A stretch of 63,473 nt of DNA from Phormidesmis priestleyi BC1401 (GTDB lineage: Bacteria > Cyanobacteriota > Cyanobacteriia > Leptolyngbyales > Leptolyngbyaceae), in the NCBI RefSeq assembly GCF_001650195.1, contig NZ_LXYR01000028.1, positions 1-63,473 of the forward strand, given 5' to 3'. The position numbers and the translations under genes are program-made. A model generated the notes under the pieces. It did not search any database and was not told the DNA's origin. It worked only from the letters and a program-made list of their open reading frames with translations. Positions 35,500 to 44,034 of this stretch are shown in pieces. Positions within the stretch are counted from its first letter, which is position 1. Each line of letters opens with the position of its first letter.

Positions 35500-36555
35500 T
35501 TAAGTTCTTGCGGTGTCCACTGTTTTGAGCGATCGCAGCAACAGCATCCACGAGACGTTGCTGATATTGTCCAAGTTCTGTTTTGGCTGGGAGTTGGGGT
35601 TTGGGATCTGTTTGGCTAACAGTTGTCTCGCTCGTTTGAGATTGTCTCCTGCCACTTCACAAGTGAGATCAGATTGCAGCGCTTGCTGATAGTGCTGAAT
35701 CGCAGGCTGCATTTTGCCTTGACGCTGAAGCACTAACCCTAAACCATTGTGTGCCAAAGCATGACTGCCTATAAACTTCGGCTTTTTGACGTTGGGCAGA
35801 TCCAAAGCTTTTTGGTAGGTAAACGAGGCTTCGTTTAGGCGTTTTTGATCAGAGAGCGCGTCTCCCAAATAGACATACGCCACTGCGTCGCCAGGATTAA
35901 GCTTAATGGCTTCGCGATAAGGCGCGATCGCGTCCTCAGCATTTCCTTGACCGTGCAGCGATCGACCTAACCCTACATAGGCGATCGCGTGGGCACTCGC
36001 ACTGGTTCCGGTCATCTCTGGCAGCGAGAGAGCTTTGCGATAAGCGATGACGGCTGCCGATAATTTCTTTTGCAGACGCAGTGCATTTCCTAAGCCACTG
36101 TAAGAATAGGTCAGGGTAGGATCGGCTTGGATGGCTCTGCGATAAGCGGCGATCGCGGCTTCGGGGCGCTTTTGGTCGAGGAGCGCGTTTCCTAACCCAC
36201 AGTAGGCTTGAGCATTATCTGCGTCGATCTGAATGGCTCTTGTGTAAACGGCGATCGCTTCCTCAAGTCTTTTCTGGTCATAGAGCGCGCTGCCTAAGCC
36301 CTGATATGCTTCAGTATTTCTAAAATCGATTTGAATGGCTTTTCGGTAAGCGGCGATCGCGTCTTCTAGTTTGTGACTGTCTCTCAGTTCAGCACCCAAA
36401 TTGACATAGTAGGTGGGGTCACTGAGTTCTAGATCAACGTTTTTTTGAGAAGAAGGAGCAGCTATTTCGGCTGTCTCGTCGCAGCCCGTCATCAGCACTG
36501 CACTCGCTAAAGCCAACGTAAACGGAACTGTCAATCGTGAGAAAGCTTGAATCAT
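35500..36555 (-). CDS. TPR-repeat lipoprotein, 351 aa
   Basis: A lipoprotein signal peptide ends at the lipobox LMTGC (Cys near residue 25). About seven to eight tetratricopeptide repeats follow, each close to AYxGLGxALxxQKxxxxAIAAYRKAIQ. The protein is therefore probably a membrane-anchored scaffold for protein contacts. Two of the repeats (ending LPEMTGTSASAHAIAY and LPNVKKPKFIGSHALAH) have insertions that lengthen the loop. The partner is unknown. It converges on ndhB, 53 bases away. Confidence 0.9.
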   Translation of the reverse strand: MIQAFSRLTVPFTLALASAVLMTGCDETAEIAAPSSQKNVDLELSDPTYYVNLGAELRDSHKLEDAIAAYRKAIQIDFRNTEAYQGLGSALYDQKRLEEAIAVYTRAIQIDADNAQAYCGLGNALLDQKRPEAAIAAYRRAIQADPTLTYSYSGLGNALRLQKKLSAAVIAYRKALSLPEMTGTSASAHAIAYVGLGRSLHGQGNAEDAIAPYREAIKLNPGDAVAYVYLGDALSDQKRLNEASFTYQKALDLPNVKKPKFIGSHALAHNGLGLVLQRQGKMQPAIQHYQQALQSDLTCEVAGDNLKRARQLLAKQIPNPNSQPKQNLDNISNVSWMLLLRSLKTVDTART

Positions 36556-36590
36556 CGACTTTTTGAGTATGGAAAGCTAATTTAGCGATC

Positions 36591-36735
36591 GTGAATTAAA
36601 TCAGACCCGGATTTGCCCTCACCCTCACCCTCTCCCTGAGGAGAGGGAACTAGAGTTCTTGCTCCCTTCTCCCCAAGGAGAAGGGTTGGGGATGAGGGCA
36701 AGCCGAGATTGTGTAATTCCCAAAATTATTTAATC
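36591..36735. repeat. MITE-like element, ATTAAATCAGA left end
   Basis: GTGAATTAAATCAGACCCGG marks the left end and ATTTAAT the right, with CCCTCTCCC...GAGGGAAC and CTTCTCCCC...GGAGAAGG palindromes inside. The same left end recurs at 62801-62865. Confidence 0.65.
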
Positions 36736-36902
36736 CTCGATCTTTAGCGATCGCTAGATTAGAAATAACTCGGCTGTGACAAAATGCCTTATTTCTCTAT
36801 TCTGAAGGTTCTAGTGATTTCAGGAACTTCAACAAATTGTTGCATTTATTACTCAAGTCACGGATATCGATCGTCCTTAACGGCGGCTTGGAGGTGGATT
36901 AA

Positions 36903-37640
36903 ATGCGATCGTTCGACCTGATTGATTTAGGGATTCCACTAGGGTGGCGGCGCGGAGGTGGAGATTGGGTAGGGGTGCGTGCGGCGCTCGATCGTCGAGA
37001 TGCCATCCAGATCATTCAAGAAGCCGGATCAACGAGATGGCAATCTCTTCTGCCTGCTGATTCTTCGATTTATATAGGCTTTCCTGACTACACGGCGACG
37101 ACACGAGAAACGACTCCCGAACCCAAAGCGCGGATTTGGATCAGCCCGATTCAAAGACGGTTTGCGCCCGCATCGGCATTGCCTAAAGTGCAGTGGCATC
37201 CTAGAGTGCTTTGGGTGGGGATCGGCTGCCAGCGAGGAACGCCGGAGTCATTGATCGAACACGCAATTCAAAAAACGCTGCGATCGCATCATCTCGCCGA
37301 AGCCGCGATCGCTGGAATTGCCACGATCGATCACAAAGCCGACGAAGCGGGACTCGTGAAATTTTGCGACGATCGCCGTCTTCCTTTACGATTCTTTTCT
37401 GCTGAAGATTTGAATGCTGTCACCGTCCCAAATCCGTCAGCCGTTGCTAAGGTTGGGACGTTTAGCGTTGCAGAAGCCGCCGCAATTTTGGCAGCTCGAA
37501 CTGATCAATCGGCTGATCCGCTAAAAGATTCGATTCGGGTTGCCAAAACAATCGTTCGCATCGAAGGACAGCCCGGATCGGTGACGGTGGCGATCGCCCA
37601 AGCCGATCGAGAATATACCGACGACCTTAAACTAATATAA
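36903..37640 (+). CDS. CbiG/CobE C-terminal domain protein (cobalamin biosynthesis), 245 aa
   Basis: Residues about 100-235 carry the CobE/CbiG C-terminal domain: VLWVGIGCQRGTPESLIEHA, GIATIDHKADEAGLVKFC and FFSAEDLN, then GTFSVAEAAAIL. In CbiG this domain belongs to cobalt-precorrin-5A hydrolase of the B12 pathway. The N-terminal 95 residues (LGWRRGGGDWVGVRAALDRR...) do not show the usual CbiG N-domain. The protein may be a divergent or partial CbiG. It starts a run of same-strand genes reaching to purK. Confidence 0.8.
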   Translation: MRSFDLIDLGIPLGWRRGGGDWVGVRAALDRRDAIQIIQEAGSTRWQSLLPADSSIYIGFPDYTATTRETTPEPKARIWISPIQRRFAPASALPKVQWHPRVLWVGIGCQRGTPESLIEHAIQKTLRSHHLAEAAIAGIATIDHKADEAGLVKFCDDRRLPLRFFSAEDLNAVTVPNPSAVAKVGTFSVAEAAAILAARTDQSADPLKDSIRVAKTIVRIEGQPGSVTVAIAQADREYTDDLKLI

Positions 37641-37663
37641 GGACGTTCTCTCAAACCCGAATT

Positions 37664-38200
37664 ATGACTCGCAAACCTTCGGTATTTTCTAAAACGCTGT
37701 CTAGAGTCATCTCCTTTCTGCTAGTCGGTTTGGTGTGGTTTAGTGGCGCACTTCCTGCCCAGGCAGCAGCGTCTGCGGCAGCGAGTGGCAAATCACTCGA
37801 CTACTCAAACGAGGGATTAGCCGAAAAAGACTTTTCGGGCGCAAACCTTCGCTCAGAAGAATTTCCGGGCGCTGATCTCAATCAAGCCAATTTCACAAAC
37901 GCCAATTTAGAAGGAGCCGTTTTCAGCACCTCGACGCTCAAAGGCACAAACTTTCAGGGCGCAAATATGAACCAGGTGATGATGGATCAAGTCCGGTTGT
38001 CTAACGTGAATCTTAGCGATGCAGTGCTGACAGACGCGATGCTGCTGCGGACTGTGTTTCAAAATGTGACCGTCACAGGAGCCGATTTTAGTGGTGCAAT
38101 CTTAAGCGGTCTTCAGGTAAAAGAGCTTTGTAAAGTCGCCACCGGAAGCAATTCTAAAACAGGTGCAGACACGCGAGAATCGCTAGGATGCAAGTCGTAG
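37664..38200 (+). CDS. Exported pentapeptide-repeat protein, 178 aa (paralog 1)
   Basis: A signal peptide (VISFLLVGLVWFSGALPAQA) with an AQA cleavage site is followed by about 18 pentapeptide repeats of A(D/N)Lxx form, for example ANLRSEEFPGADLNQANFT. The protein should form a right-handed quadrilateral beta-helix in the lumen or periplasm. The C-terminus has KELCKVATGSNSKTGADTRE and a final Cys, conserved in the next gene. Such lumenal pentapeptide proteins are known near photosystems but have no firm function. Confidence 0.88.
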   Translation: MTRKPSVFSKTLSRVISFLLVGLVWFSGALPAQAAASAAASGKSLDYSNEGLAEKDFSGANLRSEEFPGADLNQANFTNANLEGAVFSTSTLKGTNFQGANMNQVMMDQVRLSNVNLSDAVLTDAMLLRTVFQNVTVTGADFSGAILSGLQVKELCKVATGSNSKTGADTRESLGCKS

Positions 38201-38291
38201 GGTTTTTTCTAAACCGTGTGTTGACCCAGATCTGGAACGTTCCTAAGTACGATAAGCTGACAACTATCTGTAACTGAGAGAATTCTGTCTT

Positions 38292-38864
38292 ATGTTTTTT
38301 TGGCGATCGGCTGCATGGTTACTGGCTTTGATTGTGTGCAGTCATCCCTTTCCGGCTCAGGCGTTAGACTATCCTCCCCCGCTTTCGTTTAGCAACGCTG
38401 AGCTGTCTCGAAAAGATTTTTCAGGGCAGAATTTGCGATCGGCAGAATTCTCGAACACCAATCTCGAAAGCACGAATTTTGCCCATGCAGAAATGCAGGG
38501 AATTGTCTTGAGCGCGTCGGTGTTGACCAAGACAAACCTGCACGGAGCCAATCTGACCAACGCCTTAATCGATCAGATTAAATTCACAGAGGCAGATTTG
38601 AGTGACGCGATCTTGACCGAAGCGATTCTGCTGCGATCGACCTTCGATCGAGTCACCATTACCGGGGCAGACTTTAGCAATGCGATTCTAGACCGCGCTC
38701 AGGTTAAAGAACTGTGTGAAATCGCCCAAGGCGTGAATTCTAAAACGGGTGTTGCTACAAAAGAGTCTTTAGGCTGTGGGCAACAGTCACGCTCGATCGA
38801 TGGCGTTTTATCGATGTTTCCAAGATTGTTTTCGCCGTTTGCCTCTCGCGGAGCCGTGCAATGA
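38292..38864 (+). CDS. Exported pentapeptide-repeat protein, 190 aa (paralog 2)
   Basis: It has the same plan as its neighbour: signal peptide (LLALIVCSHPFPAQA), pentapeptide repeats (KDFSGQNLRSAEFSNTNLES) and the same C-terminal block KELCEIAQGVNSKTGVATKE with two cysteines that could form a disulfide. A 25-residue tail follows in this copy only. The two genes are a tandem duplication. The end overlaps the purK start by four bases (ATGA), coupling translation to purine synthesis. Confidence 0.88.
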   Translation: MFFWRSAAWLLALIVCSHPFPAQALDYPPPLSFSNAELSRKDFSGQNLRSAEFSNTNLESTNFAHAEMQGIVLSASVLTKTNLHGANLTNALIDQIKFTEADLSDAILTEAILLRSTFDRVTITGADFSNAILDRAQVKELCEIAQGVNSKTGVATKESLGCGQQSRSIDGVLSMFPRLFSPFASRGAVQ

Positions 38865-39991
38865 ATCGAGTCGGCATCATTGGCGGCGGACAGCTTGCCT
38901 GGATGATGGCAGACGCAGCCAAAAAGTTGAGCGTCGAACTAATCATTCAAACCCCGTCTCAAACCGATCCGGCAGTTGCGATCGCCACTCAAACCATTCT
39001 CGCGCCAATCGACGATGCTGACTCAACGGCTCACCTCGCGGCGTGTTGCGATGTCATCACCTTTGAAAACGAGTTCGTCGATTTAGATGCCCTCTCTCAC
39101 TTAGAGAAGCAGGGCGTTTGCTTTCGTCCTAGTTTAAGTGCGCTCAAACCACTATTAGATAAATATGATCAGCGCTGCTATTTGCGCGATCGTCATCTTC
39201 CGGTGCCTAAATTCTTTGCATTAGAAGCAGGTTCTTCGACCCGAACGGCTGAGTTTCCGATCGTCCTTAAAACTCGTCGTCACGGCTATGACGGACAAGG
39301 AACTTTTATTCTCAAAACGGCTGAGGAACTTGCAGCCATTCTCAAAACTCTAAATGACCAGCCTCTATTAGTTGAAGAATTCGTCCCGTTTGATCGAGAA
39401 CTTGCGGTCATGGCAGCCCGATCGCTCACGGGCGAAATCGTCGTTTATCCCGTCGTTGAAACTCAGCAAGAAAATCAGGTCTGTCATCGCGTCATTGCCC
39501 CTGCCGATCTGCCCGCTTCTATCACTGTGGAAGTGGAGACGATCGCCCGCATCCTGTTAGAAAGTCTGCAAGTCGTCGGCATCTTTGGAATCGAGCTATT
39601 TCTCACTCATGAAGGCAAAGTTTTGGTGAACGAAATTGCGCCTCGAACCCATAATTCGGGACACTATACGATCGATGCCTGCGTCACTTCTCAATTTGAG
39701 CAGCAGCTTCGGGCATTGTGTCGCTTGCCTTTGGGCAGTCCGGCTTTGACCTGCGATGGGGCAGTGATGGTCAATCTTCTCGGCTACGAATCCTCTGAGA
39801 GCGACTATTTAGACAAGCGGCAACAACTCGCTAAAATTCCTGGTGCCTTCGTGCATTGGTACAGTAAGACCGAATCGCGTCTAGGACGCAAGCTAGGTCA
39901 CGTCACGGTTTTGCTAGAAGACTCCTCTAATTTGCGTCAGCGAGCGATCGAGATCGGTCACACGATCGAGTCCATCTGGTACGAAACCTAG
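38861..39991 (+). CDS. purK: N5-carboxyaminoimidazole ribonucleotide synthase
   Basis: PurK uses ATP and bicarbonate to carboxylate AIR in purine synthesis. The ATP-grasp protein starts RVGIIGGGQLAWMMADAAKK (residues 3-22). The substrate and ATP sites appear as FENEFVDLDAL, KTRRHGYDGQGTF (near 142), LVEEFVPFDRELAVMAAR and VNEIAPRTHNSGHYTIDAC (near 258). The length of 376 is normal. The start overlaps the pentapeptide gene. A 6S RNA gene lies 240 bases downstream, a known cyanobacterial linkage. Confidence 0.95.
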   Translation: MNRVGIIGGGQLAWMMADAAKKLSVELIIQTPSQTDPAVAIATQTILAPIDDADSTAHLAACCDVITFENEFVDLDALSHLEKQGVCFRPSLSALKPLLDKYDQRCYLRDRHLPVPKFFALEAGSSTRTAEFPIVLKTRRHGYDGQGTFILKTAEELAAILKTLNDQPLLVEEFVPFDRELAVMAARSLTGEIVVYPVVETQQENQVCHRVIAPADLPASITVEVETIARILLESLQVVGIFGIELFLTHEGKVLVNEIAPRTHNSGHYTIDACVTSQFEQQLRALCRLPLGSPALTCDGAVMVNLLGYESSESDYLDKRQQLAKIPGAFVHWYSKTESRLGRKLGHVTVLLEDSSNLRQRAIEIGHTIESIWYET

Positions 39992-40229
39992 AAAAACGAG
40001 CCTCTCAATTCCAGCGATCGCCTGAGCAACCCATAGAGAATTAAGAGACTCGGCTTTCACGATCGACCACTTTCTTTAAGACTGCCTGAAATCCAGGCTT
40101 CAGGAACTCTCGGCACAAGATAACTAATCGCACAGGTTGGTTTCTAGGGTTAGAGAAAGACGATCGCCCAGCGACTCGTTAAATTGGCTGTTTGCTACCC
40201 ATTCATTCCTCCAGCCACTACAATGAAGG

Positions 40230-40414
40230 AAGTTCACTGCGGCGTTGGTGACTGCCAATAATGTTTTATGATCTTGCTTTTCAATAAGGGAATCTAATTA
40301 CGTCTGGCAGCAGTAGACCGGGCTTGTACCCGGAAACTTTAAGTCCGACGATCGACTCCCACCTGGTCTCGCACCAGGTCAAAAACTGAGGTAAAACGGC
40401 GTTGCGGTGAACTT
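40230..40414 (+). ncRNA. ssaA: 6S RNA
   Basis: The ends AAGTTCACTGCGGCG (40230-40244) and CGTTGCGGTGAACTT (40400-40414) pair over 15 bases with G-U pairs, giving the closing stem of a 185-nt RNA, the normal 6S size. Inside, CACCTGGTCTCGCACCAGGTC and ACCGGGCTTGTACCCGG form strong hairpins around an open central region. TACAAT at 40219-40224 is well placed as a -10 element, and a terminator follows. 6S RNA binds the housekeeping RNA polymerase. In cyanobacteria it is known next to purK. Confidence 0.85.
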
Positions 40415-40426
40415 CTATCGAATGGC

Positions 40427-40455
40427 TTCCCTTGCTAAGTTAGCGGGGAATTTTT
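40427..40455 (+). terminator. Terminator after the 6S RNA gene
   Basis: TTCCC and GCTAA (40427-40438) pair with TTAGC and GGGAA (40440-40450), followed by TTTTT. Confidence 0.8.
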
Positions 40456-40693
40456 GTTGAAAGCTTTCAGCTAAATCTTAGAAGTATTGATGTGATAATT
40501 TTATAACATCTGATACCTATCTTTATTTGACGTGTGTGAGAGCCGCTTAACTCTTTAGCTAATTGGTCTAGAATACAGAAGTCGAAGTGTCAGCAAATTG
40601 ACAATTTGTGTTCTTTTTTCTATTAAGAAATAGCACAGCAGAGTCAGCATTATTTTTATTGAGTTAAACAATCCATTGGGTCGAAACTGAATC
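40456..40693. other. Gene-free upstream region of the peptidase pair
   Basis: No gene or structured RNA was found in these 238 AT-rich bases. They probably include the promoter of the first M16 gene, whose only usable start is TTG 40694. Confidence 0.4.
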
Positions 40694-41977
40694 TTGAACT
40701 TAAATCAGTTATCACGGTCTGCCATCGTTCCCTTTCCAGCCAAGATCCTCAAGCTAGAGAGTGGGTTGACGTTCATTCATCAACAGGTTCCTGCTACTGG
40801 AGTTGCAGCAGTTGATGTGTGGGTCAAAGCGGGTGCGATCGTTGAGCCTGATGAGTGGTCAGGCATGGCGCACTTTTTAGAACACATGATTTTTAAGGGC
40901 ACAGATCGGCTTCCTCCGGGCAGCTTTGACAAAGTGATTGAAAATCGGGGTGGTGTGACCAACGCCGCAACCAGTTATGACTATGCCCACTTTTTCATGA
41001 CGACAGCCTCTCAATATCTCGGTGACACTCTGCCCTATTTGGGAGAATTGCTGTTAAATGCGGCAATTCCTGATGATGAGTTCGATCGAGAGCGCGATGT
41101 TGTCCTCGAAGAAATTCGGCAATCTCACGACGATCCAGACTGCATCGCATTTCAGGCACTGGCTGAGAGTGTCTATCAACGTCATCCTTATGGACGACCG
41201 ATTTTAGGCACCGAAGACAGTTTAATGCCGCGATCGCCCGACGAAATGCGTCGCTTCCATCGCGCTCACTATCAGCCCCACAATATGACCGTGGTGATTG
41301 TCGGAGATGTCGATCACGATGATGCGGTGAAGTGGGTTGAGCGATCGTTCCCCGCGTTCCCGGCTCCGAGCATCTGTCCGCGTTCAGAGCCAGAAGCCGA
41401 ACCGCCGATCGTGGGCATTCGTCGCCAAGAGCTGCGGCTGCCTCGCCTCGAACAGGCTCGACTGATGATGGCGTGGCTGGCTCCGGGAATGGATGACGAC
41501 CCTCTGCAAAACGCCTATGGATTGGATCTAATCTCGGTGCTGTTGGCAGAAAGTCAATCGGCTCGACTTGTGCAAGAACTGCGGGAAGATCGGCAACTCG
41601 TGCAGGCAGTCGGCAGCAGCTTTTCAATGCAGCGAGAATCGAGTCTGTTTACCATCACCGCGTGGCTAGAACCAGAAAATATCGAGCGAGTGGAAGCGCT
41701 GATTTGCGATCGCCTCTCAGCATTGACGACGACTCTCGTTAGTGAAGTCGAACTAGCGCGCAGCAAACGCCTTCTGTGCAACGATTACGCCTTCTCGACC
41801 GAAACGCCGGGTCAACTGGCGGGGCTTTATGGCTACTATCACACGATCGCCCAGGCAGAACTATCTGTCAACTATCCTCAGCGCATCCAAGCCTTTAGTG
41901 CTGAAGATCTGCGAAACTTGGCGAGTCAATATCTTTCGCCCTATCACTATGCGGCGATCGTCATGAAGCCGCTCTGA
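40694..41977 (+). CDS. M16 family zinc peptidase, active subunit, 427 aa
   Basis: The zinc site is complete: HFLEH in GMAHFLEHMIFKGTDRLPPG (near residue 60) and the downstream Glu in ERDVVLEEIRQSHDDPDCI. The R/Y substrate motifs of the second half are also present. M16 peptidases degrade short peptides in a clamshell. The start is TTG 40694, since the next in-frame ATG is inside the zinc motif and a stop lies just upstream. Its partner gene follows after 37 bases. Confidence 0.9.
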   Translation: MNLNQLSRSAIVPFPAKILKLESGLTFIHQQVPATGVAAVDVWVKAGAIVEPDEWSGMAHFLEHMIFKGTDRLPPGSFDKVIENRGGVTNAATSYDYAHFFMTTASQYLGDTLPYLGELLLNAAIPDDEFDRERDVVLEEIRQSHDDPDCIAFQALAESVYQRHPYGRPILGTEDSLMPRSPDEMRRFHRAHYQPHNMTVVIVGDVDHDDAVKWVERSFPAFPAPSICPRSEPEAEPPIVGIRRQELRLPRLEQARLMMAWLAPGMDDDPLQNAYGLDLISVLLAESQSARLVQELREDRQLVQAVGSSFSMQRESSLFTITAWLEPENIERVEALICDRLSALTTTLVSEVELARSKRLLCNDYAFSTETPGQLAGLYGYYHTIAQAELSVNYPQRIQAFSAEDLRNLASQYLSPYHYAAIVMKPL

Positions 41978-42014
41978 AAAGATTCTGCCCTACCCCTGTT
42001 AAGGACTCCTTCTC

Positions 42015-43304
42015 GTGACTTCTAATACCATCCAAAATCGTCAGATTCACCGTACCGTTTTAAAGAATGGCATCGTGGTTCTGGTGGTTGAAAATCCTTC
42101 GGCTGACATCGTTGCAGCGCGTCTCTTCATTCGAGCAGGAAGTCGATGGGAGCCTTCGCACCAGGCAGGGTTATCGCATCTGGTTTCTGCCGTTTTGCCT
42201 AAAGGAACTGAGCGTTTTTCGTCTCTAGACATTGCCGAGCGCGTCGAGTCAGTGGGGGCAGGTCTCGGTACAGATTCGGCTTCTGACTACTTTTTGTTGA
42301 GCTTAAAAACCGTCTCGGCTGACTTTCCAGAGATTCTGGCGCTGGCAGGTGAGGTGCTGCGATCGCCCACCTTCCCCGAAGATGAAGTCGAGTTAGAACG
42401 TCGTCTGACGCTGCAAGCAATTCGCTCTCAGCAAGAACAGCCCTTTACTGTGGCGCTTGATGGTCTTCGCTCTGCCATGTATGGGCAGCATCCCTACGCC
42501 TTTTCGGGGTTGGGCACCGCAGAAACGGTCGCTCAGTTGTCTCGGCACGATTTACAGCACTATCATCAAACCTATTTCCGCCCTGACAATCTGGTGATTA
42601 GTGTGGCGGGTCGAATTGCTCCAGACGAAGCAGTGGCTCAAATCGAGAACGTTTTGGGCGATTGGCAAGCTCCGTCAGATCCTCTGCTGACTTTAAACTT
42701 GGCTGCGATTTCGTCAAATCCCCACAGGGTAATCAAGACTCAAGAGACGCAGCAGTCGATCGTGATGTTGGGCTATCTGGCTCCGTCGGTCAACACCAAC
42801 GCTTTTGATTTATCGGACTACACGGCGCTGAAGTTGCTCAACACCTACCTCGGCAACGGGCTTTCTAGTCGTCTCTTTGTTGAACTGCGAGAAAAGCGAG
42901 GACTTGCTTATGAAGTGTCTGCTTTCTATCCAACGCGGCTAGATGCATCGCAGTTCGTCGTATATATGGGCACGGCTCCCGAAAATACCACGATCGCTCT
43001 AGACGGTCTGCAAACTGAAGTCGATCGACTCCGATCGACCCCACTTAACCCTGAAGAATTGCAATCGTCTCAAAACAAAATGCTGGGGCAATATGCGTTA
43101 GGCAAGCAAACCAACTCTCAGCTTGCTCAAATTTTTGGCTGGTATGAAACGATCGGGCTAGGAGTCGAGTTTGACACGCGCTTTCAGCAAGAAGTCGCGG
43201 CGGTGACTTCAGAAATGGCTCAAGCAGCAGCAACCCGTTGCTTTGTTGAACCTTACGTCTCTGTTTTGGGTCCTGCCGCTGCGATCGATCTCTTAGGTCA
43301 GTAG
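42015..43304 (+). CDS. M16 family protein, non-catalytic subunit, 429 aa
   Basis: It has the same fold as the gene upstream, but the zinc motif is replaced: GLSHLVSAVLPKGTERFSSL shows HLVSA where HxxEH is expected. The second half keeps the RGLAYEVSAFYPTR-type Arg/Tyr substrate site. An active plus an inactive M16 protein usually form a heterodimer, as in other bacteria. The start codon is GTG. The stop TAG (43302-43304) lies inside the end of a MITE-like element. Confidence 0.9.
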   Translation: MTSNTIQNRQIHRTVLKNGIVVLVVENPSADIVAARLFIRAGSRWEPSHQAGLSHLVSAVLPKGTERFSSLDIAERVESVGAGLGTDSASDYFLLSLKTVSADFPEILALAGEVLRSPTFPEDEVELERRLTLQAIRSQQEQPFTVALDGLRSAMYGQHPYAFSGLGTAETVAQLSRHDLQHYHQTYFRPDNLVISVAGRIAPDEAVAQIENVLGDWQAPSDPLLTLNLAAISSNPHRVIKTQETQQSIVMLGYLAPSVNTNAFDLSDYTALKLLNTYLGNGLSSRLFVELREKRGLAYEVSAFYPTRLDASQFVVYMGTAPENTTIALDGLQTEVDRLRSTPLNPEELQSSQNKMLGQYALGKQTNSQLAQIFGWYETIGLGVEFDTRFQQEVAAVTSEMAQAAATRCFVEPYVSVLGPAAAIDLLGQ

Positions 43305-43429
43305 ACAGACGCAATCAAAGTCAACTTGTGGGGATGGGTTTCGGCTCCGCTCAACCCGCTGGAAATTCTAGTGTTGGGCGTTGAGCAGAGCCGAAACCCG
43401 TCTGACCGTGGATTCCATCTGCTTACTTA
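43301..43429. repeat. MITE-like element, GTAGACAGAC/CTTACTTA ends
   Basis: The 129-base repeat has left end GTAGACAGACGCAATCAAAG and right end CTGCTTACTTA, with GGGTTTCGGCTCCGCTCAAC and GTTGAGCAGAGCCGAAACCC as exact inner inverted arms. It supplies the stop codon of the upstream peptidase gene. Confidence 0.75.
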
Positions 43430-43435
43430 AAAACA

Positions 43436-43598
43436 GGCGTTGCTGAATGCAGGTATGAGTTGCCCTCCTCACGAAGTGGGGCAAAGCCCTCGCCAACCCT
43501 TCTCCCCAAGGAGAAGGGAGCTAAAGATCCCCTCTCCTCTTGGGAGAGGGCTAGGGTGAGGGTCAATCCGGAAATTCACACATCAATTCAGCAACGCC
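43436..43598. repeat. MITE-like element, GGCGTTGCTGAAT ends
   Basis: The 163-base repeat has GGCGTTGCTGAAT and ATTCAGCAACGCC as an exact 13-base terminal inverted repeat and holds CCCTCTCC...GGGAGAGGG. It lies seven bases after the previous element. Confidence 0.9.
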
Positions 43599-43683
43599 TA
43601 AAAACAAACCTCTCTCTAAAAGGAGGTAGGTACACCTCAGACAAGAAGTGTCAGAATAGTGCAATCAATATCTATTCAACTCT

Positions 43684-44019
43684 ATGGTGTTCAATTCTGA
43701 CGGCGCAAATTTCCTCCAAACTGACGACGAGGCGGCTGATGTTGATGCACTGCTTAACTATCTTCAGCATCAGCCGCCAGAAGTCTTAGACCGAGTGGCT
43801 CGATCGGTCAGCCCCAGAGTCAAGCAGATTATTTCTCACAACGTTCAGGGGTTGCTAGGAGCTTTACCCTCCGAAGGGTTTGGAGTTAAGATTGCCACCG
43901 ATCGAGAGAGCTTAGCCGGGTTGCTAGGGTCTGCGATGCTGACGGGCTACTTTTTGCGGCAGATGGAGCAACGTATGGAGCTAGAAGACCTATCAGAAAT
44001 CCAAGAAGAAATCGAGTAG
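43684..44019 (+). CDS. DUF760 family protein, 111 aa
   Basis: The family core is LLNYLQHQPPEVLDRVARSV (residues 24-43) then VQGLLGALPSEGFGVKIATD (near 55) and LAGLLGSAMLTGYFLRQMEQ. DUF760 occurs in cyanobacteria and chloroplasts; its function is not known. The protein is acidic at its C-terminus. The gene converges with htrA, 15 bases apart. Confidence 0.9.
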   Translation: MVFNSDGANFLQTDDEAADVDALLNYLQHQPPEVLDRVARSVSPRVKQIISHNVQGLLGALPSEGFGVKIATDRESLAGLLGSAMLTGYFLRQMEQRMELEDLSEIQEEIE

Positions 44020-44034
44020 GCAGTCTTGATGCTG

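Noticed and set aside
43460-43789. 109-codon frame
   Set aside because: It is made of MITE sequence and overlaps the DUF760 gene in another frame.
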